Shown piece after piece: positions 33,993 through 47,900 of a stretch of DNA of 64,000 nucleotides (its first letter is position 1; the number at the start of each line of letters is the position of its first letter). Origin of the DNA: Prochilodus magdalenae (taxonomy: Eukaryota > Chordata > Actinopteri > Characiformes > Prochilodontidae); contig JAMWET010000624.1 of NCBI GenBank assembly GCA_024036415.1, forward strand, positions 62,001 through 126,000, written 5' to 3'. Position numbers and translations under genes: made by a program. The notes beneath the pieces were generated by a model, which saw nothing but the letters and a program-made list of their open reading frames with translations, ran no database searches and was not told where the DNA came from.

Positions 33993-35862
33993 TATTTTAT
34001 GCACTATGTTAATATTTAATATTAGCCAGAAAGTGCTAAGTTAACAGTAGCTTGAATAATCAGCCATCGTTCTCTCTAGGAAACACGATTCATGAAAGGA
34101 AAGAACCAAAAAGAAACCCTTGCAATTTAAGCCCCGCCCCCTCACTCCATTACCCGCACTTCCCTGCCAACTTGGAGGGACATCACAAGCACTAACACAC
34201 CGCACTCTGGGCCATTCCACTTGGCTCTAACACCACCTTCCTATCCCGCGCGCTTCCAAGCCTCCCAGTGAGCCAAACTCACCTCTACACATCCTACAGA
34301 GGGGAAGCCCACTGGTCCGGGGGCCGCCCGCTACAGGCTGCTTCACTTTAACTACGTGCCCCAGGGTCCACATAATCTCCCCTCGTCGTCTCTGAGCAGG
34401 CCTTTGAAGTGCCGCTCCGTGGAGATGGCTAACGGCTAATGGCTAGGCGCGGATGACTCAGATGTTCAGATTGGCAGAGGGTTAGACGGGCTGCGACAAA
34501 AAAGAACTTCAGCTGTTTGAAGTCGGGACTAAGCGCTGTCATAACAGAACCTCTTATCTCTTCAAAAACGCCAACTTCATAGAAGAACGAGAAGCATTGT
34601 GAACTTTAACTGGAGCCCTCGCCAGTGATAACTCAAGCATGATGTAGTTTCACGCTAATTGTTGTTCACTGGTAGCTCGTCGAAACAAGCAGAGAGGAAG
34701 TTCTGTTGAAAGTGCAGATTCTAAACTTTCAGCCGCTTGTGTAAGTACCATGGAAGGTGATTTATTATGAATGGGATGACCATGCGAGTCTTGTTCATGT
34801 TTGCATAACAGAGCCGAAAGCATAGTAATTCCCCTTTGCCATGTTCCTGGTTTCTACAGACGTAACCACATATGTATGTGTAGTACAGCGCACAATACAC
34901 GAAAGAAGCAACAGAGAGGAGGTGTGGGGAACGGAAGTGAAACGAGGATTGTGGCTGTTGAGGGGAAATGGAGCTAGTGAGGATAAGATAAAAGGTAGGG
35001 GAAAAGCAAGCGCCCTGGTGGGCCTGATCAATAACTGCTAGAAGGAATCCCCTACTAACTCCGAAATACACAAATTCGCACCACGGCCTCGAAAGCCGAG
35101 AGCTCCCTCGTTTCCATCCTCCCGCCAATCCGGAGTTCGACGCTTAGATGCTTGTGCTCCACCAGCTTGAGAGGGCTCTTATCACATGCTAGCTGAGTGT
35201 TTGCTGTACCGTCTTTTACAGCTGCCTGTCTAGTTCTATATGACAACAGGTGATTGTATAGAGCAGTGTGACGGGTCACCGTGGGACGGTGATATGTAGT
35301 TTTCTGACTACGCACGGCCACGCTGGGATATCTAGCTGAGGACCAGATGTTGTCGTTAACCACACAGTACGGTGCTGCAAACAGGGGAATTCCACCAACT
35401 TTCTGAATTTCTATCCATCCTGGAGAGGTTTGTTGATGGTAGTGTCCACTTATTAATATGGCTTACAGGACTCTCGTTTAGTACAGTGGTGGTGGCGGGA
35501 TTGGGCTAACAAGGGTTCGCTCCATGTCTATAACACACATATAGAATTTTATAAACTGTCTAAACCACAGGGGACCTACGCAATGTCCTAGTCTGTGTGT
35601 ATGTAATGTGTAATCGCATGTAAACCATCATATTATAGTAGCAGTAGTAAGCTTTTTTATTTCAGTTTTATAAAATATTTCTTATTGAGATCCTCCAACA
35701 CATGAACAGATTAATTTTTCAAATTTTAGTGTGCTATTACCTAGTAAAGACCTCCCCTCCCCCAAATGCACCTGCTAATAACTGCCTTGTAGGTTAAACA
35801 ACTTGTATGCTACAATAAAAAAAAACGTAATATATGATATATATAACACACACACACACACT
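33993..35862. other. low-copy stretch
   Basis: About 1.9 kb with no known repeat and no gene signal. The open frames (up to 135 codons at 34721-35128) have no domain-like content. A short (CA)n run lies at 35848-35860. Confidence 0.45.
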
Positions 35863-36469
35863 AGGGGTTGGACAATGAAAACTGATAAGACACCGGTTTA
35901 GACCACAGTCATTTGATTAGTTGATGTGGATAGGGCCTCCTTTTGCGGCCAATACAGGTCAGGTTGGTCTTGGGAATGGACAGTGATACTCGTCCGCACG
36001 TGTCAGAGGGATTGTAAGCCATCTTCTTGCAGGATAGTGGCCAGGTCACTACGTGATGCTGGTGGAGGTTCGTCCTTCTTGGTGGAATAGCATGGCTGAC
36101 ATTACCATGCGCAATACCGTGGCTTTGAGTAATCACCAAAAGACACTTGATGGTCTGACGGGTCTACAGTATGCGCCAGCAAGCGTGCACAACACGCGCT
36201 CATGTCCACGCTTTATTCGAACTCTGGATATGTCATTTCCATAAGTGGTCAGATTTGCGCATTGCCCCCCCCCAGTCATTTTGAGCAGAAGCTGTGCTGT
36301 AGCTCACTTACCTGGCTGTAGACCTGACACCTTCACACACTCTGCTGCTTACTGGGTTGCAATGTGCGATCATAATGAAGAGTGGCACCAGGCTGGTCCA
36401 ATTTAGCCATGAGACCCCCACTACTAAAAATGACAGGGTGTTTCAGTTTTCATTGGTCCGCAACCCCTG
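35863..36469 (-). mobile_element. Tc1-like family C, copy 3 (reverse)
   Basis: The terminal repeats are recognisable but diverged, and the interior follows family C in reverse order. On the minus strand the VLAAKGG region is damaged and the helix-turn-helix region is broken by many substitutions and insertions. It is much less like copy 1 than expected if both came from one burst. Confidence 0.85.
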
Positions 36470-36611
36470 TGTGTGTGTGTGTGTGTGTGTGTGTGCTCCA
36501 CAAGACTAAAGCGCCGGGACTCGTCACTGAAGATGAGTGTTGTGTGGCGCGTGTGTGTTGTTGTGCAGCGCTATATATATATATATATATATAGTCTATA
36601 TATTGCCATTC

Positions 36612-36643
<32 letters not shown>

Positions 36644-36665
36644 ATTTATATATACATACATACAT
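36470..36665. repeat. (GT)n and (TA)n microsatellites around a family B scrap
   Basis: A (GT)n run of about 25 bp (36470-36494) begins within the last bases of the C element. (TA)n runs follow at about 36570-36593 and 36612-36655. Between them lies a fragment of family B. Confidence 0.9.
36494..36538 (-). mobile_element. family B micro-fragment
   Basis: CTCCACAAGACTAAAGCG then GGGACTCGTCACTGAAGATGA matches the family B catalytic-Asp block in reverse, about 45 bp only. Confidence 0.7.
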
Positions 36666-38015
36666 ACAACATATATACATATACAACACCACTCTTTATA
36701 AGCCAGTCGAGTACACTCTTATATAGATGGCACCGCAGCTTTTCTGTTGACGTGGGAGCTTACTAGAAGGGTGACGCTACTGAGGTTCCCAATGGTCGGC
36801 CACCACTGTGAGCGAATTCTGGTTTGGTAAAAATAACGGGACAGCGCTCATCACACCGGTCGGGTTGCCTAAATGGCGTTTGCCACTTAATTACGAAGAA
36901 ACTGGAATTATTAAATATACTGATATTGAGTTTAAGAGTTTCTGGAACATCCAGATATAACTTTCCTCGAGTGTGGTACGTAAGTCCGTAATGTTGTCAC
37001 TGAAACGGTGCTACTGTCCCCCTTTTAAGGGCTCATGTCTTCATATACTCTAATACGAGGAGGAGTGACAGGAAACAGTCTTTCTATACAGGTGGACCCA
37101 TACTGAAAAGAACTGGTCCCCTTTAGACATGATGGCCTTTTCTCTGCCACAGGAGCACAACGTGTCCTCTCCTTCGAGCTGATGCAGGAGGGTGGCCTGG
37201 AGAGGCCCCCACAAACCCACCCAATACCACGAGGCCAGAAGGTAAAGTAATATATTAATTAAAAAAAGCTGTTATAAGTCGACTCCGTTATGTTCTATTT
37301 TATCATAATGGACCCTTTTTATTATTATTTTTAAATTTCAGGAATGCCTGTGAGAAATTTTTAAACGAACCCTGCCAACACTTAGTTTTAACTTATCGAA
37401 TTTGATGAGTTCCTTAAAAAATCGTGCTGTTGGTTAAAAGGCCATTGTACTGAAACAGCCAAATTGGGAAAATGGCCATCGCTTTTTTAAAGGAATTGCG
37501 GTTTTTCCTGCGGAGCGGGGAAAAGGAACTAACTTAATGCGCTAAAAGCCAGCCGTTGCATTGGCTCACCTGTAATAGCACTCAGTGAGATTGGGTGCCT
37601 GACCAGGTAACGTCTGAAGCCCCCCCAATGCTGTGTGCAGCGGTACCTCGGGCTCGACAGCGCTGCGCCCGCTGCTGCCATAGCATACCTCACATTCATG
37701 GAAGCTGCAAGCTAGGGTTACGACACTATAAACACATGGCGGCGAAAAGAGGTGCAATACTATGAACGAAGAGGTCTCTCTTTTATTTTTTCTACTGCTT
37801 CCAATCATCATTACTCTGGCTGGTGAGGGTTAACAGGGTTACCATGGTAACATGCCCCCCTACCCCCCCCTCCTCTCTGAACCCCTGTGTGACACTGAAA
37901 AATCATTGTACCACTTTTGTAATGCATTTATTTATTAATCGTGTATGCAAGCCATTAACGGTACACACAGTGTCCGACACATCGAGCGTGACTAACCTTA
38001 GAGCATGGTGGGGAT
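36666..38015. other. low-copy stretch
   Basis: No gene or known repeat. Confidence 0.4.
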
Positions 38016-39185
38016 GTAGAATTAGCTGCACAAATGCCACACCCAGAAGGAATCAACCAACAGGATTAAATTCAGTGGCTAGTTTTGACATCGTGAGACA
38101 TGCTAATGATGCTAGTTAACGTCGGGCAGCCACATGTGACTAAAGCATGAACCTGTCTCGGACTGCTGGACCTGAACTGAGCCCAACAGCAACGAGGATC
38201 TTGCGGACATATGTAAAGTGGTGTCCTCCATGATAGTCATCGCCCATGTTATGTATGCTGGAATTATGCACCGCGTTGGCAGACGGCTAGACCACCCACG
38301 TCTAGGATATCCTACGACCATGCACCATCTAGACCGTTACCAACGTACTACAGATACTGACAATCCAACACCACAAACAACAAGAGACTCAACCCAGTCG
38401 AACCAAAAACCACATAGCAAAAGTACGGTGTGTCGATCTACCAGGACCGTACGACAATCCGAGGCCCAGGAGAACACAGTACTGCCACGCTCAGAATCAC
38501 CGACCAGCGAGGTCATCCAATTCAGTGACGAAGTCTGCCACGGGACCACCACCAAACAGTCCAGGCTTTAGCTCTGTCTGGGCAGCAGACAGCCAGCCCA
38601 AAACCCAACGAGATTACATCCGCCGACAACATTACCCAAACACAGTTACTGGCATGAAATCGTGGAGACACCGACACTCGCAAACACAGTGCGTAGCTCA
38701 GCACCGACGACAGCCACGTCCAGAAACACAGTACTGGAGCACACAAAGCCACTGGCCCTGTCCCCAACTACCACCGCACACGCCAGTACCGCACTGCCAA
38801 TCTGAACCAATGGAACTGTGCTGGAGCGCCATGTTCACCAGCGCATGGAGTACTGCCACATGGACAATCCGTACTCACAGAGACATACATATGTATGGAC
38901 ACCTGGCCATCTACAAGCATCACATCCAGCCGGGGCAGACGACACTTCTGGCAAGTACTACTACAACACCAGCCTGTAAATGGACACAGTACTGCCTACT
39001 GAAACACCAGCCGCGAAACACCGACCACATACTGATCTACGTAGCCACACATCTACGCATCACTGTCAAAGTCAGCTCAATAAGTAGTTTGATACATGCT
39101 CACATCAGTATCACTTACACATCCATATATCAACTCAGTTATTGATCCTGCGTCACCTTTATCCTCCTTCCAAACAGATAGTCTA
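38016..39185 (+). mobile_element. Tc1-like family B, heavily corrupted copy
   Basis: The family B 5' block is recognisable (CCAGAAGGAATCAACCAACA, GACATCGTGAGACATGCTAA, GTGTCCTCCATGATAGTCAT and a CAGACGGCTAG block). The catalytic-Asp block (GAGGTCATCCAATTCAGTGA) and the 3' block (TCAGTTATTGATCCTGCGTC) lie further right in the correct order. Between them the sequence is stuffed with CAGTACTG-type words and extra bases, which stretches the copy to about 1.17 kb from about 0.8 kb. Confidence 0.65.
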
Positions 39186-39689
39186 GCTAGCCATCCCACA
39201 CTCACCACATCTCGCTCAGAACACTGTTCTGATGATGATGTACGCATTCGCTCCACGACTAGATTAGCAGCGGAAAACCAGATTCACTGCTGTAAGACGC
39301 AGGCTAGAGTACTGCCTACTAATCAGCCATCGCTGCAGATTCAGTGAAACGGCCAGCAGGAATGGATAGTTCCACAGTTTCTGCCAACAACCAACAAAGA
39401 AATAATGAATACGCATCACAACTGTACCACCGAACAAACATCACGCTGACAGTAAACCATGCGAAAGCACAGAAGGCCAAACACATGCTCTAAATACCAC
39501 ACGGTCCTATTCATTTCTGAAGGTACTGCACAACACGCATCGCAGACACGCACCCTCGCATGCATGCTCAAAGCCTGACTCTAGGATACTGCACACAGGC
39601 AAACACGACCCAAACACATGTACTGGCATGACTATCACCTAAACACCACTAACAAAGACCACAAGTAATGCAAAGCCACAGCCAAAAAC
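39186..39689. other. satellite-like transition region
   Basis: The region is rich in ACACG, CAAACAC and GTACTGC words without a clear period. Confidence 0.4.
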
Positions 39690-40160
39690 ACGATTCTTAG
39701 TACTACCACAACACCACCAAACACAGTACTGCCACGACACCACCAAACACAGTACTACCACACCACCACCAAACACAGTACTGCCATAACACCACCAAAC
39801 CCAGTACTACTACTACACCATCAAACACGGTACTACCCTAACACCATCAAACACAGTACTGCCAAAGCACAAAGCCGAAACACAAGGTGCTGCCAGACTG
39901 GACATGGGACCATCCAAAAACACCTACAAGTCATTTCGACTTGTTTATTCTTTACAGAGTACTGCATAACACACCAAACACGTAAGAATACCATAACACA
40001 CCAAACCCGCCAGTATATAACAAAGTAATACTACTACACCCACCAAAGTGCCCAAAAAGTGCTACACAAGGACACCCACCAAACACAGTACTACCCTAAC
40101 ACCATCAAACACAGTACTGCCAAAGCACAACCAAACACAGTACTGCAGCACACAGTCAAC
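39690..40160. repeat. 26-bp degenerate minisatellite
   Basis: CAGTACT (or CGGTACT) recurs at 39724, 39750, 39776, 39802, 39828 and 39854, exactly 26 bp apart, and again at 40086, 40112 and 40138. The unit is about ACACCACCAAACACAGTACT plus six bases. The two blocks share a longer phrase, CTACCCTAACACCATCAAAC, about 258 bp apart, suggesting a higher-order duplication. The interval between them is degenerate. Confidence 0.9.
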
Positions 40161-42899
40161 AAAACCGCCTAATACACTACCCACACCACAGACTACTAAC
40201 GTACACTTATCACACACACGAGCCGCCCACAATGTAATAGGGCACTCTATTCCAGCTAATAACCACTGAATAACTAAGCGACACAGTGAAGGAATAGGAT
40301 GAATGACAACCACTAATGATTTTACGCATCATAGGTGATCATAACCTTGTTTGTACCTTTTGCTGTCACTGCTAGAGCTATAGTCATGCAATAATGATAC
40401 TGTAAGTGCCAGCAATATGTTAACAGTCTAGCTCAAGCAGTGATTAAAGTGAGCGATGGTGTACGTGTTACGAGTGTGGAAGTTTAAGAGTCAGCACATG
40501 CAGAGACAGTAATTCCCTGCTATTCAGTTTCTGCTTTGGTCTGAAGTTTAGCCTGAGCCCCTTGCCCGGTATAACTTAGCAACCTCCAACTGAGTTGCCT
40601 AGCATCGCAGTAGCTCCACAGATGAAAGGCGGGAGTCAACATGTAAGAGCCACTCTATGCGCTGTGTGCTGTGATGCAGTCCTGCGTAGGTTGTTGCAGC
40701 CGTGTCTTGCCACGGTGTGCAGCGCTCCACTTGCCGACGATAGATATACTCTCGCGGCACTCTCAGCAGCCAACAGGGAAGTACTGTCATGTATGAACGG
40801 CATCCATACGTCCGACGCAGACGTGAATCCTCCGGAATGGGACCGGATCGGGCATAGTTGAAGCAAATGCCAATATGGAAGCACTACAATCCCGTTTAGC
40901 GCTCTTCGGCCCATCGGATTCCGGTCTTGAACCATCTGTGCGCTTATTGAGTTCAGTCATGCCAAGGGGAACAAACAGAAGTCAGAACACGATCGATACG
41001 TGATCTCGCAATTACGACTTGACTTATGACAACATCAATAAAGCGGGGTGATAGAGGATCAGGATACATGGCAGAGTGTCCTACCGGTCGATGGTAAGTG
41101 ACCAAACAGCTCTGAGCCCAGGACCAAGTTTATAATCCGTGCTTGCGCCACATATCTTTATGGAAAGGTGGCTCAGGTGTATACGCCTCTTTTAATGTAC
41201 CCCTGGTTTTTCTCGAACTTCAGACATCGGTGAACTGAGGTTTGAGTAGACTACCATCAAGGTATGTATTGACCCAAAGATCATTTTCCTTTGGACTTAC
41301 TGACGTTCTCGGAGAGATTAACAGGTATAACCAAGACCTTCAAGTGATCAAACAACAGGAGAAGTTCGGCTCGTTAGGGAGTTCTGAGCTTACAAGCGCC
41401 CTCACAAATGATCAATGAAAAAAAAGAAGGAGACATGACCGCGTTCCACGAGGAGGACCCTGATACCCCTAAAGGAGATGCTCCAGGCCAAAGAGTTAGC
41501 GCCCGTGGGCAATCTAGTTCGGGACGGAGAAGACACATGCACACCGTCACTTCTACCAACTGTGCGGACCACAGTACAGACGGGATACTTATTCGACTAA
41601 AACTTTTGGTGGTGCACTTCCGTTGACAATCGGAGCGCGAATCTCTGTTAATGTTTTTTTTGTGCCGTCTTTTTGCTGTTATGTGCATGCCATAATTCAG
41701 TGGAGGTCGGGGAATGTAGATGAACAACAGTTATACGACAACGTTCCTATGAATATGGGGTAAGCAGGTGAAGAGAATGGAATGACTCTGCATACAGGAT
41801 GCTTTACTAGTAGGTGGTCGGATGCTAGGCTCCAGGTCTGCTGAGGCGCAGGTGTCTACAACGGGGGGGAACACCATTTTTGGCGCCTCGATTCAGTCCA
41901 AAAGCTACCGTGACCTGCTCATAGATAGAAACTACACACTATCATTTAGACATCTTTATCCATCATGACTATCCTTACTTTCTAATGTTATTCTCTCTGT
42001 ATGATGCTTAGGATGCATTTATTCTATAACTACTGAGATCGATTGCTAACAAGCTAGCACACCGATAGATCAAGTTGTGTAACCTGCTCACTAGCCGATT
42101 ATCAGAGCGTACTTCTAGTTCGTAAGTGGAGTCTAGATGATTCTCACTAGCAGTTGGCTAACTCTACCCTCTCGCAATTCTCCTGGCCATGAACCCTGGC
42201 TACATCTCGATTGAATTCACGTAGCATAAATAGAACCTAAATTAAAATAAAGTTTAAGTGGTAGACGCACTTGGCTGTAATACATATATCACTATCATGT
42301 CATTTCTCTCACTCGTTCTCTCACCTTAAATGCTTCCCTCGCTAGACCTCAGGCTAGTCGGGCTTTCTGAAATGTTGCGATAACCTAGGTCATTATGGGA
42401 ATAGCACTATGCTCCTACTGTTCTTCAGAAATGGTAGATGATCAGGCATTAGCGCGTCAGTGCTATTACATGTAGCCAGAGGGTTCAAACTAACTTGGAC
42501 TGTAATCTATTGGGTGATCGTCATATTAGTCCACCACTTTACGCTTGTTGGACTGACAGAATTTTACACCATACTGTGTACGTCCCTACTAGATTCTCAA
42601 GGTCCTCCTCTGCACTATTTCCATACACTCTCCTACTGTTTCCAGATCTGTTTCTACACACTGGAATGGGTTGGGTGTTTACATTGCACTGTATTAGAGA
42701 GTTGAATGGCCAGGACGTTTTTGTGTCCTTAATGTTGCTAAGCAAATTCTCATGGTGATTTCGATTTTTATGCGAGCCAAGTGTATACTGGTTACGTACA
42801 TTTTTGGCGTAACTACTACACTAGTAACACGTTCGGCACTGCTATTTCTGTTATCCACACAATTTTCATATTTCAGATTCACAAAGTTTATGTGACCAG
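40161..42899. other. low-copy or degenerate stretch
   Basis: No gene is recognised. At 40660-40740 GCAGTCCTGCGTAGG and GCAGCCGTGTCTTGCC weakly resemble the family B 5' block in reverse. No other structure is seen. Confidence 0.35.
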
Positions 42900-44900
42900 G
42901 AACTCCCCTACTTGAGCAACTAGCTTTCATTCAAGTTCAAGTTCAAGCATTTTGTTAGTGAAATATTTATGTCTCCTGGACTCCTCTGCAACGCACCTGT
43001 TGTTCTCTGTGCTACTACTACTATCCTCAGGAGGGATGCAAGGCTTAATCCACGAAGTCAGATGTTAGCCAGTGGACGTGTGCTTGAGCGTTAGCCTTGG
43101 TTTAAGTTCCTTTCATTCGAGGTAGCATTTTGCTGGCGAAATATTTTACTGAACTGTGCATGTGCTAACTCACACCTCTCAGCTTCTCCCTTTTTCTCTC
43201 TCTGCTTTTCCTCAGGAGATGTTATAGGTTCGTTTCAGCCCAAACTCTGCAAAGAGTCTCAAAACTTTGATGCCAGATGGTCTGTACTGGCTTTAGATGA
43301 ATTAAGGCGTCACTTCGAGATTCCTCAACTAGCTTTTGAATATCATTAGCCTTCAAGTGAGCCATTCGTGGACCTAGGCGCTTTTGACCCTGCAAGATAT
43401 ATTCTCATCTCTTACCAAGTTCTCACCTTTCATATTTCTCTCTGGTGGAGTGTGATTCCATGGGTTCATTTAGGCTATGCCAAGTTAGCATTTTTTGCTA
43501 CAAGATTTCTCTCTATTTCTCTTATTCCTACACTATATCTCATTATTGCATAAATTTCACTGACAGTGATCAGACATTGAGCATAGCATTTTGGTGATGT
43601 GGAAATATTTCTTGATTGTCTATACACCTCTACAGAGTTGGATCACATCGTTATACCTTCTCTCCATTTCTTTCCTAGGAGGCAATGAAGAAGCAAGTCA
43701 GTCATTTAGCCACATGTAGTCATCTCCCTGCTGCTAGCCTACAGTGTGCAACTACAGATTTCATTCTATGAATAAACGTTAACATTGTGTGCCTAGCGTT
43801 ATATTTGTATACTTGTTCTGACCTTTTTTTATAAGCATCACGACTAGTTCTATCACTTCTCTTCTCATTCTCTGTAGGACAGAAGATGAGCTCTGTTCCC
43901 TGAGCTTAATGAGGCTGTCCTAAGCCTAGTCCAGTCATTATGCAGAATGCAAATATAGCATGTACCGCCCATGGGCAACTATGCTTTATTTCATTTGTTG
44001 AGCCAGCAGATGCGGTAGCATTTTTGGCTATTTGATATTTCTCTTTTTCTCTCACCTCAAGATCTCACTTTTTCATATTTCTTTCTGGTGGAATGTGAGT
44101 TAGCGTTAGCCATATTCCATGGCTTCACTACCTTTAAATGTTTGATATGCCATGTTAGCATTCTTGGCTGCAATATATCTATTTCCTTTGTTCACACTTT
44201 GCCCATATTTTATATATATTTTCCAAAGTATTCTTTTACGTGAATTTAATTTATTACTGCCTCAAATTCAATCGCCCAGCTCTCATTCTCAGCTCTCTCT
44301 CTCTTCCTCTCACAGAACAGGAGGAAATGTCAGCACATAGTGTGTTAGCCAGATGTGTTAGCAGTTGGGCTGACATGGTACGTTTGATAACTGACCTTCA
44401 GTGTCTAAATTAGCATTGTGTTTGGTTGATAGCGAAATATTTACATTTATATCTCTAACTCACACTTCCAGCTCTTGTTTCTTGCTCTCTGTCTGCAGAA
44501 AGAAGTTGGTGAAGAGAACGTCGGATACACGTGCGGGCAGCTAGTTTTCTTGCATTAGCGTTACTGTAGCTTACGTTCCCATAAACGACGCAAGCTCTAT
44601 GGCTGATTGGATAAATGAGCTTGTTATTCGATTACTGGATTGGCTGTCTGGCCCTCATGCGGTTAAAGCAGAGATATATGCCTTATCGTTAGAAATTCTG
44701 GCTAAAATGTTTCGTCCGGATTTTTCCAACACCCACGTAGTGTGCCACACCTTTCATAATTTCCTCTTTCTTTCGTTTTCCATGAGGTGGACAGTGAATT
44801 AGCATTAGCAATACCGCTCTTTATTTCTCCACCTCACACTCCCATCTTTCTCTCTCTGTTGTTGGTCCTAGAGATGTGAGGCTGACGGTTTTAGATGGTG
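42900..44900. repeat. degenerate higher-order tandem array, about 640-670 bp
   Basis: Three kinds of phrase recur in order. TAGCATTTTG...GAAATATTT occurs near 42944, 43124, 43485, 43584, 43778, 44016, 44155, 44411 and 44689. Pyrimidine runs ending in CAG or TAG end near 43030, 43215, 43678, 43877, 44315, 44498 and 44871. A TTTCATATTTCT..CTGGTGGA phrase is near 43430 and 44078. Equivalent phrases are spaced about 620-670 bp, so an ancestral unit of about three 200-bp subunits was amplified and has decayed. The 67-codon frame at 44599-44802 lies within it and is probably incidental. Confidence 0.65.
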
Positions 44901-47900
44901 TTGCTGCTAGTTTGCTGAAAGGCCAGAACCAAGTGTGAAGGCGAATATGGATTGGTTCTCGTGGGGTAACATCCCAAAAGCTAGAGACAGAAGCGCACTG
45001 AGCCCCCCACCCGCGCCTCCACTCTTCCCCCACCCTCCGCTGCCCGCCACAAGTTCAAGTAGCGGGCTATGAACAAGCCCGTCAGGGGTCACGCTTCAGC
45101 AGGCAGATACACGCAAAATAATCTACTGTGCGAACGCAAATGCTAGCTGAGGCATTGGGGATGCTTCAAAAGGTGCCCGGTCCCAAAGAGCGCCAGTGTC
45201 CTTTCAGACAAACAGCCAGGGACACATACAGTAAATCAAATGTGGTGAAGCCACTGGCTTTGTCCATGACTAGAACTGGGGAGACATTTTTTTTTTTATG
45301 CGGCTCAAAATATGAAGTAATTGGTGGGGTTGCACACATAGTGGAAATGAGTGAGCACGCCTGCCTGGATTCATGTTCCTGAGAGTAGACGTGCTCGTGA
45401 CATACACACACTGATGAAATCACACTTAGCTGAATATAATGCATGCGATCACACTGCGCGCTTGTCAAAAGAAACAAACTGTATTGTATTCTTTCATTTG
45501 TTTACTGTTGAGGTCTTTTAATCTTTTAACAGTACCTCATTTGATCACAGATCGTAAGATGCTGTATGGTACACTGGGGATATGGAAGAGTTTCAATGAA
45601 GACTCTGTTTACTTGGAACCAATAGAATATTGGCCCAAAACTGCTTTGGAGCGAATGAGAGCTTCCGGTCATTCCAGATAGAAACTGTCCCATTACAATT
45701 TAAATGAGTGGCTATTTGGCGCCTCTCTCTGGTAACATGTTCACGCCTTGTCCTTTTTGAGTGTGAGGTAAACGTTGTTCAATGTTTATGTTGACGCAGT
45801 ATCCTTCTAAAAAAATTGCGTATGTGAATCCATACCTGAATTTCATAGTCTTATCGTCACTGTAGATACACAGTGTGCTACTTACTGCATAATTCATAAT
45901 TCACTCTTAAAAAAAGATCCATGGATCGATCCACAGAACCATGTGCATGTTGGAACGGTTCTGCAGATTGATGGAAAATGGTTCTGTGCAGCAGTATAAA
46001 GCATTCTGTTGTTGGACGTCAAGCTTGCAACTTTTGGTGAGAACCATAACCATTTCCAAACAGGCTAAAACCTTATACAAAACATTCTCCATCAATTTCC
46101 ATTCAATCAAAATATGAAAATAGGTCTTTGGAATGTATATGTTCTCGTGAAAATAAATTACTTGCACCTAACATAGAAAAAAGATAGGCTGACCTGGATG
46201 TAGGAGCGTTTCCTAATTGGTATGTGGTCCGGGGAAATAACTGTAAAGTGATGGATCATTATCATTGTCCAATACCACTACCACCAAAGCTATGTTGCGA
46301 GCATCCGCATCATATTACAAGATAAGATTCTAAATAATACATTTCTAATTTTTTACAGTTCAATTTACGAATTGATGATTTTATGTTATCGCTGTATTTT
46401 TATTATCGACGTGCTGCCTTTAAGCATCTATCTATATATAATATATATATTTTTATCTTTTAAATATATATATATATATATATATATATCTTATATAAGT
46501 ATGACTACTCTTATCATAGATTATGTATTAGTATATCATAAGTTTGCACTGGTAAATAGAACCTAAGAATCATGTTAGTCATTATAGTATATAATATAGA
46601 ATTCTACATAATTATTTATCTCTAGAATAATGTTATCGTAAATTTCAAGCTTTCAATTGCTTGGTGGTGAATGACAATAATTATCTTTAACTGAATTAAG
46701 GCGAGGAACCCATTTCTAATAAACAAAGGTTGTATCGTCAACGAATGAAATAACAAATGTAATGTTTTTTTTTTGTAATCTCATGAGCATAAGGTATGTG
46801 TATAGAATGTGTAATTTGTTTAGTCATAATAATTCATGAAATCAGACCATTTAATAAGCAGCTTTATAGTCATCTACAAAACCATTGCATCAATATTCTG
46901 TTAAAATGTATGTCTTTCTGTACTATGTTGTAAATTAGATTGGTTTTTGGTAGGCTAACCACTTGCTGTGTGGGAACACCACTTATTGAAACATGTTTTT
47001 ACTCTCGATAATCTCTACAGTTAAAGTCTTTGACCAGAGAGCCCTTGAAGAACCATCCCTAAATGTGATTTTTTAAATTATAAAACTTCATATTAGGAAC
47101 CCAGAGTTAACTCAGATTTGAGGGAATTCACATTTATGATTCTAGGTAAATTTGTATAGAACTCCTCAAACCAGTGAAGAACCGTCTTTAAACCATTCTG
47201 GTTCATGACACTGGGATGTTATAGCATGTAGGATGTTTCAGAATCCTCTGTCAGGTTTCCACCAAGGTAAGGTCTGCCACTTGCCATGATAATTCAGCAC
47301 ATTAAAGAACTCTAAACCACATCGGTGACTTTACTGGGCATCACAAAAACTGAATTACGAAAACGAAGGATCCTTAGATCTGATTAGAGTTGTCGGGTAA
47401 ATGGACTACGTGAGAAATGGGGCGGCTCAGATGGACGGAGACAAAACTATAAGTTTGATCACCATGTCATACAGGGGTAATTATATGAATATCATTTCAC
47501 ACGCTGTTCAGTTGAATTGAGGGGATAAGATCCAGGCTGCACAGAGTCGACATGGGGTTTACATGATACTAGGGTCACCTCTTTATAGTAACTTGCGTAA
47601 TACTGCGTGTAATCCATGAGGCCGGTAGCTATAGTCCTCAGTACTTGTCCCTATTAGCAGGTGATAGCTGTATCGATGCAGACATACAATGCGAGTCTAC
47701 AGAGCAAACGAGCCAGTCAAACTGGCTTTACACCGTGGTTCTCCACCGGAGCCCAGAGCCAGACAAAATCTGATCCAGAACGGAGCGTGCATACAGAGCT
47801 ATGGAGCAGCTGTGATTAGCTAATCGTCTATATACTTAGGAAGATATTATTTGGGACAGTTTTTATTAGTGTTAGATGCGAGCTTCGTCTACGTCATATC

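Noticed and set aside
44599..44802. 67-codon frame with helical-looking sequence (starts MADWINELVIRLLDWL)
   Set aside because: It lies in the decayed tandem array and overlaps a recurrent TAGCATTTTGGC-type phrase, so it is probably incidental.
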